DNA from: Thermomucor indicae-seudaticae
Lineage: Eukaryota; Mucoromycota; Mucoromycetes; Mucorales; Lichtheimiaceae
Assembly (NCBI GenBank): GCA_000787465.1
Contig: JSYX01000269.1
Coordinates: forward strand, 1-36,908
Length of the DNA: 36,908 bases
Reading direction: 5' to 3'
Positions 10,132 through 21,666 of the stretch are shown here, in pieces. The notes beneath the pieces are model-generated. The model had not been told where the DNA came from. It searched no databases and saw only the letters and a program-made list of their open reading frames with translations. Every line of letters starts with the position of its first letter. Positions within the stretch are counted from its first letter, which is position 1. Position numbers and translations under genes: made by a program.

Positions 10132-12899
10132 CTAGGAGAAGAACATGTCATCGAACGTTGGCTTCTTCTGCTCCTTGGAATTTTCGCCCACATCCTTGGA
10201 AGAGACGCTAAAGATATCGTCGAACGTACTCGAGGAGGGTTTGTTCTGCTGTGCTGGACCACTTGGGCTACCAAATAAGGAGTGGAGATCGTCTTTTACA
10301 GATCCTGTCCCGGATGCGGTAACTGGAGTGTCACTTGGCTCTTCAAAAGCAGAAATGTCAAATCCGTATTTTGCTACAGATTTGGCTTGAGATGGAGAAA
10401 GAGCTTGTTTCTGAGACAGCGAAGGCGATGTAGTGGATTGGATAATGGGTGACTTCGTTTGGGTTACAGAGGTGTTGCTAATCGACGGAAACGGGTGGAC
10501 AGATGCTTGACTGGACGGCCTAGGCGAGGCGATTTCATTGTCTTTCGGTTCATTGCTTACGGGAGACTGGAAATTGCTTTCCATAGTTGAAAGATCAGGG
10601 AATTTGGCTTCTATCTCGTTTATATCGACATTAGGAGTTGTTGACCGTGCTTGCTTGTTGGAAACCGCTTCCTCTTTCGGTCTATTTAACGACATTGCTG
10701 GAGAAGACATTGTGGAATCCCTTTTGTCGCCTTTCAGTCCTGAGAACGGATCCGAAGACTTCTCTTGAGGGGAGCTGACTCCAATTGAAGAGTCTGTACT
10801 AGCCACGGACTCTGGTCTACGGTGTAAAACATCAGTTCCGCCGAAAAGATCATTCAAAGGTGCATTAGATAGGCTGAACAGATCACCAGATGTCGAAGGT
10901 GAGGGTTCTGATGGCTTATCGCTGCGGATTTGCTGGAGTTGTTGCTGTGCACTCTCTGCTCGCTGTTTGTAGTGCTTTGCTTCCTGTTTGTACATCATCA
11001 ACTCTCGAGACAGTTCTTCTTTCTTCCGCTTTTCCTCTTCAAGTTGACGTTCAGCTTCCGACGCCGCACGCTTCAAGGCTTCCAACGCTTCCTTTTCACG
11101 CTGAACAGTCTCCTGTAGTTCTTTAACAGCCCGCGCCTCTGCCTCATATTGAGCACGAAGCTGGGCAGAACGATCCATCTGCACACGGCTTTCAGCCCTT
11201 ATTGCTGACAAGTTTGCCTCCAATTCAGATCGCTGCGCATTGAGTGACAATAGCTCAAGCTGGTTGCCTGTGAATGTAGGTTGCTGATACGCCGCAGTAG
11301 GTTGCTGTTGGTTGCCTGTGAATGTAGGCTGTTGATACGTTGCAGTAGGCTGCTGCACAGTGTCTTTAACAAGTCTGTCAGATCAAGTACGGAACGAGGA
11401 TACAAAGAAAAACTCACCAGTTCCAGTATCTCCTAGTCCCAACAAATCAACGGACTGAGTCGTTAGTTTGCTGTTTAACATATTCGTAGGCTGACGAGAC
11501 AAGCCTTGCGAAAGTTCCATTTCAGATTTCAGTGGACAAGGGCACAGAGTGTAATAGACATACCAACTTGAGGTATCCCATATAACGTCGGCGGTATCTG
11601 ACCGCCTGCCATGCGTCTGTTAACCAGATGCATTGCTACTGCAAATTGTCGTTCGTCTAACTGTCCCGTCTGGTTCGTGTCAGCCAAATCCCAGATCTGA
11701 GCAAGATCTTGTTCTGGTAACTTTGAATGACGGAAGAAGTGTACTGCATCGGCACCTGTGACGAGCCAATTTCGCTCGTAATTCATGCGTGCTAATCGGA
11801 CCCGTTTCTTGCCTTACCTGTAATGTAGCCCGTTTTATTGGTATCTAACTGTTCAAAGAACGCCTTGTATCTTGCGTACTCTTCAGGTGAGATATCCAGA
11901 TCCCCGCGGTTCGCCTGGTGGGATTGGTGTCCAGTAAACGCAGTAGGCGAGCCGGTTGTTTGCCGCTGGATTGTAGGCGATCTAGCCATTTTAGAAATGA
12001 CGGGCGACATGATTCGTCCAGAAGCAGCAGCTGCATAAATGGCGGCTGGCAGTGAAGAAGGCAGTGGCTGATTGCTCATGGCTCGGGAAATGTAATGCAT
12101 AGCGATGATAAACTCGGTCTGATTAAGAGTGCCTGATTTACGCGTATCCGCCAATGCCCAGATGTTGTGAAGGATGCCTGAAGGCAAATTGGAGCGCAAG
12201 AATATTTCCTTGGCCTTTTCACCTGCAGCCAAAAAATAGTTACGTCAGACTGTCTATTATCATCTGGATAGTCAATGTAACAAACCAGATAGTACGCCGT
12301 CCACTGGTCCTGAAGACTGGAAAATGCTAATGTACTTGTTTCTTTCTTCCGGAGTAATCGTATCTCCACCAAGTGATCCAACTGACAAGCTTGGACTCGG
12401 AGGCGCAGGCGATGCCGACCTTACAGGATCCTGCCTATTTGGTGGCAGGGGCGGCTGAACGTGGATGCCTTTGAAGTAGGGTAAGGGGACTACGAATGTT
12501 GAACAAGTCAGCATCCGCAATCACAATGTCATCCACACACGTCGCCTAACTCCACCCTTTTTCAATTTTACCCACCTACCCGAAGTCGTTATCACAGGGC
12601 TTTCTGGCACTTTGCCGTTTTGTGCACAGGCTATCATTTTCAGGGCAACACAGAACTCATAGTCCGTTAAGAACCCCTTCTTGTCTGTATCTGCTGCGTC
12701 CCATATCTAAACCACATTGTCAATGCATCAGTCACTCGTGAACAGAGTTGTCACTGCTTGCCTGATTCAGAATGTTGACGGGAACTTCAGACTTTTTAAA
12801 GAATTCCATCGCTTCATCCTTCAGCAGTATGCCTTTGCGTTCAGTGTCCGCAGCTTTAAATAGTTCTTCATAAGGTTGTCTGTCCTGAGCACTTAGCAT
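10132..12899 (-). CDS. EH-domain endocytic scaffold, Ede1/Eps15-like, 794 aa
   Basis: Exons are 12899-12762, 12706-12580, 12489-12286, 12222-11818, 11755-11564, 11504-11418 and 11363-10132 (2385 nt). Three EH domains are visible: about residues 1-88 (ILNQIWDAADTDKKGFL), 134-225 (GILHNIWALADTRKSGTLN) and 265-355 (DLAQIWDLADTNQTGQLD), each with an EF-hand-like loop. A 16-residue repeat (388-419) is followed by a coiled coil (about 420-530) and a Ser/Pro-rich tail with SSDPF, NDLFGG and FDDMFFS. EH domains bind NPF peptides, and such proteins organise early clathrin-mediated endocytosis at the plasma membrane. The protein is much shorter than yeast Ede1 and I see no C-terminal UBA domain. Intron 1 is GC-AG. 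The ATG at 12899 starts right before EH1; an upstream start is possible. Confidence 0.9.
11262..11357 (-). repeat. 48-bp tandem duplication encoding a 16-aa repeat
   Basis: Two adjacent 48-base units at 11262-11309 and 11310-11357 differ at a handful of positions. They encode QQPTATYQQPTFTGNQ and QQPTAAYQQPTFTGNQ between the EH domains and the coiled coil. The high identity suggests a recent slippage or duplication. Confidence 0.9.
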
Positions 12900-13240
12900 C
12901 GTCTTCCAGGGATAACCTTCAAGCCAAGCGTGAATTCCGAGCTTTTCTTGTCGCAAATAACTATTGATTACCTGGAGCATGGCTGGAATTGCCTTGCATT
13001 ACGAAGATCAAAGATGTGCAAGAGAGGGCAGAAAGCAACTCCGATATCAATACCCGTGTTCACGTTCACGAGGCCCTCCACCTCCATGCAAAAGTTTAAC
13101 GAGCTCCCCTTAACCGATGCATATTGACTTTTTGAACTTAATCTACTTGGTACAAGAAACCTTACGTGGCACAAACATGAAAATAGAACAACATTATTTT
13201 ATAATGACCCATCATTGCAACAGCTTTCATAAGATGCTTG
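12900..13240. other. Short intergenic interval
   Basis: The interval lies upstream of the EH-domain gene and downstream of the 60-residue ORF on the same strand. Small frames here (for example 12968-13174) show no conserved features. It probably holds the promoter of the EH gene. Confidence 0.4.
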
Positions 13241-13423
13241 CTATGAAGAGGAGGGGGACATTCTGATATCCGAACGGCTAAAGAAAGATACAGCTGTATT
13301 GTACAAACGCTGCTGCTCATCTAATGCTTTCATTTGCTTAAACAGTCTAGCGGCTTGATTGAACCACTTACCCTGTTGGATTCGTTGAGCAAGCCATACT
13401 GCAAATGTAATATTTCCAGACAT
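13241..13423 (-). CDS. Small hypothetical protein, 60 aa
   Basis: A single-exon frame begins MSGNITFAVWLAQRIQQGKW and continues with a helical, Gln- and Leu-rich stretch, NQAARLFKQMKALDEQQRLYN, ending in a Ser/Pro tail. Its start is 157 bases from the divergent ATG of the TspO-like gene, which is typical gene spacing in this window. The amphipathic pattern and the placement support a real gene. I do not recognise the family, and no signal peptide or membrane segment is evident. Confidence 0.5.
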   Translation of the reverse strand: MSGNITFAVWLAQRIQQGKWFNQAARLFKQMKALDEQQRLYNTAVSFFSRSDIRMSPSSS

Positions 13424-13580
13424 TTTTTTATGGATTTGAAGAGGCAATCAAATGACATGCGAAAGCTCGTATGAAACAGGATGACGCGACCATTGCTTCA
13501 TCAACACAAGACATATAAAAAAAATACTTGGCCAGACCTGTATTTGCTTGCTTCTTTCAGTTTCTATTCTCTCACAAAAC

Positions 13581-14758
13581 ATGGCGCGCATCGAGCTTTT
13601 ACAAAAGATAGCCAACCTTTTGGTTTATGTGTACTTTGTCACAACGACAGGCTATTATTTGCTAAGCAAAGACAGAATTGCAGATGTATTTGCAGGATAT
13701 CAAACGTAAGTATCATGCGTGCATTCACTCCGAGGTCCAAGAATACTAACGATAACGTTGCGAAATACAAAAAGCTACTTTGATCCTGGCAAGTTTTCTC
13801 GAGCGACTCGTAAGACGCCTTTCATTAAGTGATTGACCACAATAGCCCGATGGATATTTGTCCTTTGGCCCGTGATCCATCTTTTCCTGGGAGCGTTTAT
13901 CATTTATCAATGGTTTGATCCGGCGCATGACGCCGCCATTAACGGTGTTGGATGGCATTTTATCATTGCGGCACTGTTGAATTCGTTATGGCTCAGTCTG
14001 CTGGTATGTTACCTTGTTCCAACAGCGTTTCCCTTTTTTTTCCTAAAAGGCAATATTTCAAGGAAAACCATCACAGTATTCTGGCCTTTCTAGTGAGCTT
14101 GTTGCTTGTGGCCAGCGTCTCGATTATTTTCTGCAAGTATCCCCGAACATTGCCAAGCATTTTGTTCTAAAGCGTTGGTTTTATATAGATAACTTGGAGA
14201 AGGACTATCCATCGCAATCGTGGGCCGACAAGCTCTTTATGCACGCTCCGTTTTCTCTCTGGCATGGATTCACCGTCTTCTTGGCCGTCGTGAACGCCTT
14301 TGTGGCCTTCACCAAAGTCAGAAAAGACGTGACCGACGCCATCTTGCCGCCCAACGTCTTTCATCTCATCCTGGTGTATATTGCTCTGGTCTTCCTTACA
14401 CTGACTTCGATCGGCTACGTCCAGTACAAACATGACCGCGGTGATCTGACTTCGGCTTGGGTGATTGCGCTTGGCTTATGGGCTGTCTTTGACCAGGTAT
14501 GTCCATCTCAAACAAAAAGACAATCAACGTTCACTCACTCCTAACGCTTGCTTTCTACTAGCAACCATTCGCGGCGATCCATTGGCCAACCTTGGCAGCT
14601 GCCTTACTGACAACCCTGTATCCATTCAAAGTATGTCCTACATCTTCGTTTCTTTACCGACGACAGTTTTTGCTCACACCTTTTTTTAGCCTTATATTTA
14701 CAGGTTGTTGGGAATACAGACAACTGGTACCGAGACTACCCCGTTGCTGTCAACCTAA
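13581..14758 (+). CDS. TspO/MBR-like (tryptophan-rich sensory protein) multi-pass membrane protein, 277 aa
   Basis: Exons are 13581-13705, 13775-13809, 13846-14003, 14063-14132, 14189-14496, 14562-14630 and 14690-14758 (834 nt). Hydrophobic segments include RWIFVLWPVIHLFLGAFIIY, WHFIIAALLNSLWLSLL, ILAFLVSLLLVASVSIIF, FSLWHGFTVFLAVVNAFVAF and FHLILVYIALVFLTLTSIGY. The order of an aromatic Trp-rich first segment, an LPFSL-like motif and a late Trp pair resembles the long bacterial-type TspO relatives. That assignment is from pattern, not a search. The C-terminus ends TETTPLLST, which contains a dileucine motif that could act in sorting. Intron 4 is GC-AG (ttct|gcaagt); only this splice joins SVSIIF to YNLEKDYP. 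The substrate is unknown. Confidence 0.82.
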
Positions 14759-15258
14759 GGCCCCCTAAACTCTACTTCATACTTACCTTATCTGTGCTTC
14801 CATCAATAAACTTGCTCAACTACCGGATAATTATTTACGCGTTACCGTCACAGAGGCTGGGAGAGAAAAGAACGTCTGCTAAACGCGACTGTAATCTCTT
14901 TGCTTCACACAAACAAGCAGCTGCTGCTGAAGACTAAAGCGGGCGTTTGGATGTTGTCCCCCCCTGTCCAAGCACAGCGGTAGTCGGGTAGTAGCTGCTT
15001 ACGGTTTCCCGGCCAAGGATAGTAGAGAAGAGCGTCGCTCTACATGTCTTGCCAGCCGAGAGGGATCTTGATCGGAAACCTAGAACATCATTGAACCTCG
15101 GTAGACCCAGTGTCCGGCAGTTTAAGGCGCAGGGACAGATACAGGTTCGACATTCCCCTCTCTCTCCAATCTACCCAATCCTTTCTTTTGAAATTCAAAG
15201 AGTTTTGTATTCTGGCATTCCATTGCACAGAGAGAAATAGACAGATTCTTTTTTTTTT
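14759..15258. other. Intergenic region between convergent 3' ends
   Basis: About 500 bases separate the stop of the TspO-like gene from the stop of Sec3. I see no conserved frame or RNA gene. A T-tract near 15249-15260 lies at the very end of the Sec3 gene on the opposite strand. Confidence 0.5.
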
Positions 15259-18200
15259 TTACAAATGGACTTTGCGCGCTAATTCGCTCATCATGTTGAG
15301 TAGGTCTTGAATTGTAAATTCTAAATGTACACGGGCATCCGGGTAGCACTTTTGGATGAGGTCTTCCATCTTTTCATGTTGCTGAATAAATTCTTCTTGA
15401 ATACCGCGCCAAACCACTTGTAACAGACCCTCTTCTTCAGAAAAGTGCTTGTCTACGCGTTTATACAATTGCTCCAAGGATTTCTTAACCTAAAGAGGAT
15501 ATCGGCATTAACCGAGAGCACAGCCCTGCTTATCTTTTCGAACCCACCTCCTTTGCTGGATACATGGCAATCACCTTGCGTAGCTGGGTCTTGTTGTAAT
15601 TCATATGGAACTGAACTTCTTCAGGCGTGCTTGTGTGCATCAAGTTTTCAACACCTTCAAAGAATTCCTACAGACGAAATCAGTCAGTCATCCGCGTGAA
15701 TCCCTTAGGACTGATGGATTAGGGACTCACCAAAAGTTTGCCAAGCGGCCGTCGTATAACCACTTTAATGTATGCATTCAAGCTCGTGTCGTATTGATTC
15801 TTGGCGTATTTGATCCACTTGTCAAGCACATGGAGCTTGTTGGAGCGCAGTTCGTGGTGAAAATGATGCATGTTTTCTGGGTACCATGTCATAAGAAAAG
15901 ACTCTCTCTCCTACATTGGATCATTGCTGCTTACCAATATACATAATATTGGCATTAAGCTGTTCTTTGTCGTCGCCTGTCTGATCCGTTTCTTTTGCAA
16001 TCGTATCTAAGCTCGACATCATGGCATTGATAATCTTTTCGTACGCGTCGTTGACGGCTTGTCTCGTCTGAGACTCTGCCTCTATGTTATGGGCAGCCAC
16101 TTCAAGCCGAAGCGCGAAAAGCTGTGTGTTGCATAATTAAATAATACCCTTTTATCCACGTTATCAAGAACATAGCACTTACTGGAAACGTTCGGAAAAA
16201 CGTCAGAATGCCGTGGCGCTTTTTCGTGCTTACTTTGGTGTCCTCAATGACCTTGAGTTGGTCACTCTACGAGGATAATCCAATCAGTACACTCAAGTAT
16301 CAGCCGAAAGCCCCGTTTGCCATCCATTTACACACCACGAAACGCCCAAACATGCGCTCCAGACGCTGCATCAAGGAGTCGCAAAGCCGCAAAAGAAATT
16401 CTTGATCGGATCCTTTCCATTTATCGCTCTGAAACTCGACTGCCGCCATCATGCTCACCGCTTGCCTATCTCAACATGAAAAGGAAAAGCATGAGATGAT
16501 GCAGGCACCCAGTGTATCAGAGGTTACTTGCGTTGGATCGGCTTTGACGCCATATTCGATTAAATTAACTATACTCGGTTCAAGCGTCTCAAACATCATT
16601 TCCATCCAATCCCTATAGTTCATTGTCATTACTGTCCCGGTCAAGTCAGCGCGATGCAAATCACACCTACAATATCTTTTTGGACATTTTGATATCTCTC
16701 AACTTTTCGCGGCGCGCATACAGCTCGTCAGGATTAGGTATCTGCGAATAAACAGGGCCTCGCTCCAAAAAGGATTTTGGAGCGTCTTGTGAATACTGAA
16801 ACAGATCACACATAAAGTTTTGCTCTCGAGAAACCAGCATGGCGCTTTGTGCCATGAGCTGTGCAAACGACTATTTTCAGATAGTTAGATGATCACCTCT
16901 AATTAATCAGTCATTCAACTTACGTCGTCGGCAGCGCGTTCGTCTTCATCCATGCTGTTACGACCGGCGCCGCTTCCACTGCCCATAACACCCTCAACAG
17001 AGCCACGAAGCATTTGGCGATACCGGTGCGCCCTGGATTCTTCATTACGGAGACTAGCACCATATGCCAACGCTCTGACCGGACGCGATTCCTCATGCTT
17101 AAAAACTTGTCTTGCCAGTCAATCTCTCTTTTCCCTCCCTTTATCTTTACCAGTCTCTCACTTACTGTAATCCAGCTCGTCTGATCCACGGTTGCGTAGC
17201 GTTGTATAGAACGGCCGCACAGCGTCCATAAGCTCTCTTATATCTTGCTCATACAAAGGAGACATTGTTTGCGCGTAATGGCGCTGCAACTCATTATACA
17301 TGCGAGGCTCCATCTCCTTTTCCCACAACGCAAATCCACTGTACTTGATTAAATTATCCTCAATCGACCTGTGCGGACCGGCAGTAATGGCATTCTGTTT
17401 CCGTGACGACGTCGGCGAAGATCGGTTGCGACTCTCGGCATAGTGTTGTGCTTGGTCTTCAAACTGTTTCTTCAAATGCTCGAATATCCTCGTACTGAAT
17501 GAATTGCTATGACGATTGTACAGCTCCAACCGCTCTTGCACCGCTTTCATGCCCTGCAGACCGCCATCCAGCTTGATCTTTAGCGTTCTTTGCAGCTTTT
17601 CGGCTGCGGCTTGAATCTGCTTCACATCCTCGGCAGTATCCATCGGGTCAAACTTTAGACTATCAAGACAGGACCGGGGGACAGTGATGCTACTCTAAAA
17701 GATTGATTAGCTGACTGTCTCATACATGTAATACATACACTCTTCACTCACTAGAAGGTGATCCAGCTCGGATATTAGGCTTTGCTGATTTTGTGCCAAA
17801 ATTTGAAGTCCTCTATTTTGCGTCTCGATTTCATGAATGTCATCACCCATACTCTAAAGAAACCAGGCTGATGAGCAATGCGCCATAAAGGCATAATAAT
17901 CCAGTACCACCCACGTTCAGTTCAGCACTATAAAGAAGCAACCAACTCTCCATACTGTCGAGCTCCATCAATGCTCGGTCAATCTGTTCTACCACCGATC
18001 GGACACGTTCATCCGATTGTATAATCGCATGAACGTTGGCCTTTTAATATTTCGTCAATATCACAGACCCCATGTACCGAAGCAACAACCGTTACTTACT
18101 GCTTCAAGTGCGTGAAGCTCGTTCAGCAACCTCTTTTCCAGTGCTGCCGCGTTGCCGCTTGCTTTCCAATTGAAATCCGTCAGCAGTTCTTCCACATTCA

Positions 18201-19545
18201 TCAGAGAAGCCTTTTCAGCCAACTTGTCCTGCATTTGAGCTATCTCACGAAGCCTGTCTGCAACAATAACAGCCTCGTTAATGCACATCCGGCACTTTTG
18301 TCAAGCTATCAGTGAACCAACCTTTCTCCTCTTGAGCCTTTTTCTCGCGCTTTTCTCTTTCTCGTCGAATCTCACGCATTCGCTCGCGTTCACGGCGTTC
18401 CTCTCGCTCCTGTTCGCGAGGATCATCGATGGATGTTGCGGGAGTTTTTACTTGCATCCCCCAAAAAAGAGAAACGTTATCTACTGTTCTCTGCTTTCCC
18501 GCAATTGCCTTTTTTTCTTTACCTGACAGTGGAGCAGACCGGTTGGTTACGCGATCCATTGGGGTGACCGGTGGCCTAGGGGAGGATGGAGGTGGAGGCG
18601 AGGCATAGGGCCGTTCGGACGATTTAGAAGACATGACAAGTTGTAGTGGTGCCCGGGATTCGTCGGTCAAGGAAGTTGGAGACAGAGTGGCTGTAGGAGC
18701 GGCAGTGGATGAAGGTGAAGATGGCATTGGCGGGGACATGGGCGACTGAGCCAGATCTATCGAGAAGAGCTCTAAGAAAAGAAAGGATATATATGTAAAA
18801 CGACGTTTTTTAAATTCATACATCGAACGAGATGGCTTTCGTCAACATTGACCAACCGAGGTGCTTTGCCCAAGAAACGCTGACAAGCCTGATTTGGACA
18901 ACAGTGAGCCAAAAGGTCCATATCGCATGCTGATGATCGTCTCTACTTTACGTCGACCACATTGGCTAGAAACACGAGCTTGTCTCGCGGCCGTTCCACG
19001 GCCCATACATAAGTCTTGTTCAAAGTCATTGAGAATTGATTGGCCTAACAGTCGAGTATTATTATTTGAGGGCAAGCATAAACGTCTTCTTTTGATGCTC
19101 GTTCGCCATACATCAATGACTTCAGCCTGTTTAATATCATCCAGCGACCACGTTTTGCCGATAGCAAAGGCGCCATTTTGATTACGTTTTGTTTTATATA
19201 GCCGAATCTTGTTGCGTTTCTCTAATAGCAGGATTTGCACCCTCTTTTCGGTAAAACAACTAGAAATTCCATATAGAAAGGCATATTTAAAACTTACGAG
19301 TTAAACACAAGTATCTCGGTTTTCCAACTATCTGCGGTGCTTTCGTGTTGGCTCCCTTTGGTGATGGTTCGGCTTGTTTTACATCCTCAAAGACTTTGAG
19401 ATGGATGAGCAATCTCTCGGCCGCACCTGCCCCATGGAAGCCGTCAGTATACGGTAGTCCTAGCGGAGAGCTAGCCCCACGTACCACCAGCGTCTGGTGA
19501 AAATAGACTGTCAATGATGGCCTGCCGCACTGGATCGGATGGCAT
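15259..19545 (-). CDS. SEC3: Exocyst complex subunit Sec3, 19 exons, about 1064 aa
   Basis: Exons are 19545-19485, 19426-19309, 19259-19112, 19044-18952, 18879-18829, 18769-18322, 18257-18100, 18040-17915, 17853-17752, 17694-17166, 17105-16924, 16870-16671, 16612-16532, 16465-16336, 16266-16183, 16121-15935, 15876-15731, 15667-15548 and 15489-15259. The N-terminus has the Sec3 PH-like domain (AIIDSLFSPDAGG, NQNGAFAIGKTWSLDDIK, NKTYVWAVERPRDKL). A charged, proline-rich linker is followed by the helical core (IETQNRGLQILAQNQQSLI) and the C-terminal exocyst fold (RHGILTFFRTFP, YPDARVHLEFTIQDLL). Sec3 binds PIP2 and Rho-type GTPases and marks sites of vesicle tethering at the plasma membrane. Introns 2 and 5 use weak donors (GTGTTT, GTTCGA) chosen only to keep frame; intron 13 is GC-AG. 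The rest is well supported. Confidence 0.9.
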
Positions 19546-20064
19546 ACTGTCGCTTTCGCGGCAAAGCTTAATGGGCATCCACCGAAAGTTTAAATGCAGA
19601 ATTGAGCGCTGAGATCGAAAAGTGTCTCGCTCACCGAAGAAGCACTCTGAAGCAAGTTCAGGAACAATCATTGTTCGACTAAAAAACGTCTCGATTTATC
19701 ACAGCTTTCTGGATAAGCTGCCATATTGAAGTTACTTGTCAAGACAAGAACGAAAGTTGGCAGCCATAGAGGCCTTAGCCATCTCAACTCGCTTTACTAA
19801 ACGGCAATCGTTGCATTATTTCAATCATCAACCGCTGGATGAATGCGTTCTAACATGGAGCAGCTCTACGTGCTGTTGATGAGCTGTCATCAACAGTAAA
19901 CAGTGAATCCCTCGTGTCAGTCAGGTTGAAGCCTTTGACACTTTGTTGATGCTGGTACGAATTGTATTGTCTGCGAGACATTGGAACCAGCCAAAAGGGT
20001 AAATTTTTGTTGTCTGCTGCATCTCCGACTCCTTATTTCCTTAGCTTCGAACAACCTCTGTATA
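19546..20064. promoter_or_regulatory. Divergent promoter region of Sec3 and NASP, with a perfect 10-bp inverted repeat
   Basis: This 519-base gap separates two divergent starts. At 19873-19896 the arms CTGTTGATGA and TCATCAACAG are perfectly complementary around a GCTG loop, and GTTGATG recurs near 19943. The dyad may be a binding site for a dimeric regulator. Nothing else is recognisable. Confidence 0.5.
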
Positions 20065-21360
20065 ATGAACGAGGGCGCTACCAATGACAACCTATCGAAA
20101 GCCGAGGCGCTTTTGGAAGAAGGAAAACGCGCATTTTCTTTACAAGACTATGAAACCAGTGTTTCCAAGCTGAGTGATGCATGTCAGCTTTTGTAAGCAT
20201 ACCGCAAATCGTATCGACGCGCTCTTTTTGCTTTGTCGATCTAATGCTGATCGCCGTAGAGATTCCGTGCATGGCGAACTTTCTCCGAAGAATGGCGATG
20301 CCTATTTCTTGTATGGACGGGCACTGTTACAGTATGCGATTCAGCAGAACACTGTCCTCGGGCAAAGTTCCGAGCAGCAGCAGCAGCAACCAACGGAAGT
20401 GCCTACGAAGCAAGGTACAAACAGCTCCAAGGACTTTGCGCTGTCATGTCTAACTCTTTCTTCTTTTGTTCGCGTAAAGAAAAGCCAAAAGACCCGCGGT
20501 TTCATTTTGAGGACGACGACGAAGACGAAGAGCAGGAGAGCGAGGGCGAGGAAGCGGAAAACGAGCAAGCTCAGCAGCAGGACGATGATTTCGAAGCAGC
20601 ATGGGATATTCTGGACGTGGCACGGGTCATGTTTGAAAAAGCCGGAGACGACAAGGAAACAAAACTCAAACTAGCGGATGTCCACCTATGTCTAGGTGAC
20701 GTTTCGGTTGAAACAGGTTGGTGCGTCCAGCATACGCTATCAGGCTGCACCCGTATTAACAAAGTTACAGAGAAATTCAACGAAGCACTACCAGACTATC
20801 AAAAAGCATTGGAAATCAAGCAAGAAATTTTACCACAAGACGATCGCCAGATTGCCGAAGCTCACTACAAGTTTGCATTGGCACTCGAATTTTCAGATAA
20901 AGGAGCCGAAGCGGCTGCGCCTGAAATCAAAAAGGCTGTCGATGTGCTCAATAGACGCGTCGCAGGCTTGGAACAGAAACTTGACGGCAAAGGAAAAGGA
21001 AAAGGAAAAGAGAAGGCGACGGATACCGAGGAAAAGACTGAACAAGACATTAAAGAAGCAAAAGAGCTTATTCAGGACCTGAACATAAAGGTAAACTAAA
21101 TCAGAACCTCCTTTTGCATTTGCGCGTCGCTAACCTATACATATATACAGCTGGAAGAATTAACCAACCGGCAGAATTCTGAAAAGCAAGCAGAAGCGCT
21201 GCTGAAAAGTGTATTGGCTCCTGCGAGCCAAACCGGTGAAAAGCCAGACCTCTCTGCTATCACGATTAATGATTTGACGACGCTCGTAAAGCGTAAAGTA
21301 CGCGACGCAGTAAAGGAGGATGAAAATGCACAGAAAAAGCAGAAACAGTCAGAACAATGA
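20065..21360 (+). CDS. NASP/Sim3/Hif1-family histone chaperone, 349 aa
   Basis: Exons are 20065-20192, 20260-20414, 20480-20716, 20771-21090 and 21151-21360 (1050 nt), all frame-consistent. The N-terminal TPR (SKAEALLEEGKRAFSLQDYE) is interrupted by an acidic stretch (FHFEDDDEDEEQESEGEEAE), the layout that defines the family. The SHNi-TPR follows (ALPDYQKALEIKQEIL, RQIAEAHYKFALALEFS), then a coiled coil, a lysine-rich GKGKGKGKEK tract and a KKQKQSEQ end that may be nuclear-localising. NASP proteins bind H3-H4 and hold or deliver histones, including the centromeric variant in the Sim3 branch. The gene is head to head with Sec3. Confidence 0.92.
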
Positions 21361-21666
21361 TAATGAATATCGATATTGCGCGTAAGCGTGTTTGCATTGA
21401 TCTTTTGCACTGGACCGAATGAGCCTTTGTGCCATTCATTCTTGCATAAGCATAATAAGCTTGTTTGACGCACTCCAAAAAGTTTACATACGGTTTTACA
21501 CCCGACGCATCACCCCTTTCTGCCGTTCTGTCACCGGAAGTTCAGTATTGAAGTAGTAATAGCCTTTTCTTTTTCCCAATGCGTGAATAGCAGCACGGCG
21601 TACAATCGGGACAGTCACTAAGTCTTAATTAATGGAGAGGAAATTACAGTGTGTTCATACTGGAGA
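21361..21666. other. Short intergenic interval
   Basis: About 300 bases separate the NASP stop from the helicase start on the same strand. No frame or RNA gene stands out. It must hold the NASP 3' end and the helicase promoter. Confidence 0.5.

Noticed and set aside
14050..14188. Unspliced reading frame (AIFQGKPSQYSG...) in the TspO-like gene
   Set aside because: The frame stays open, but it destroys a strong membrane segment. The acceptor at 14062 and the GC donor at 14133 restore AFLVSLLLVASVSIIF joined to YNLEKDYP.
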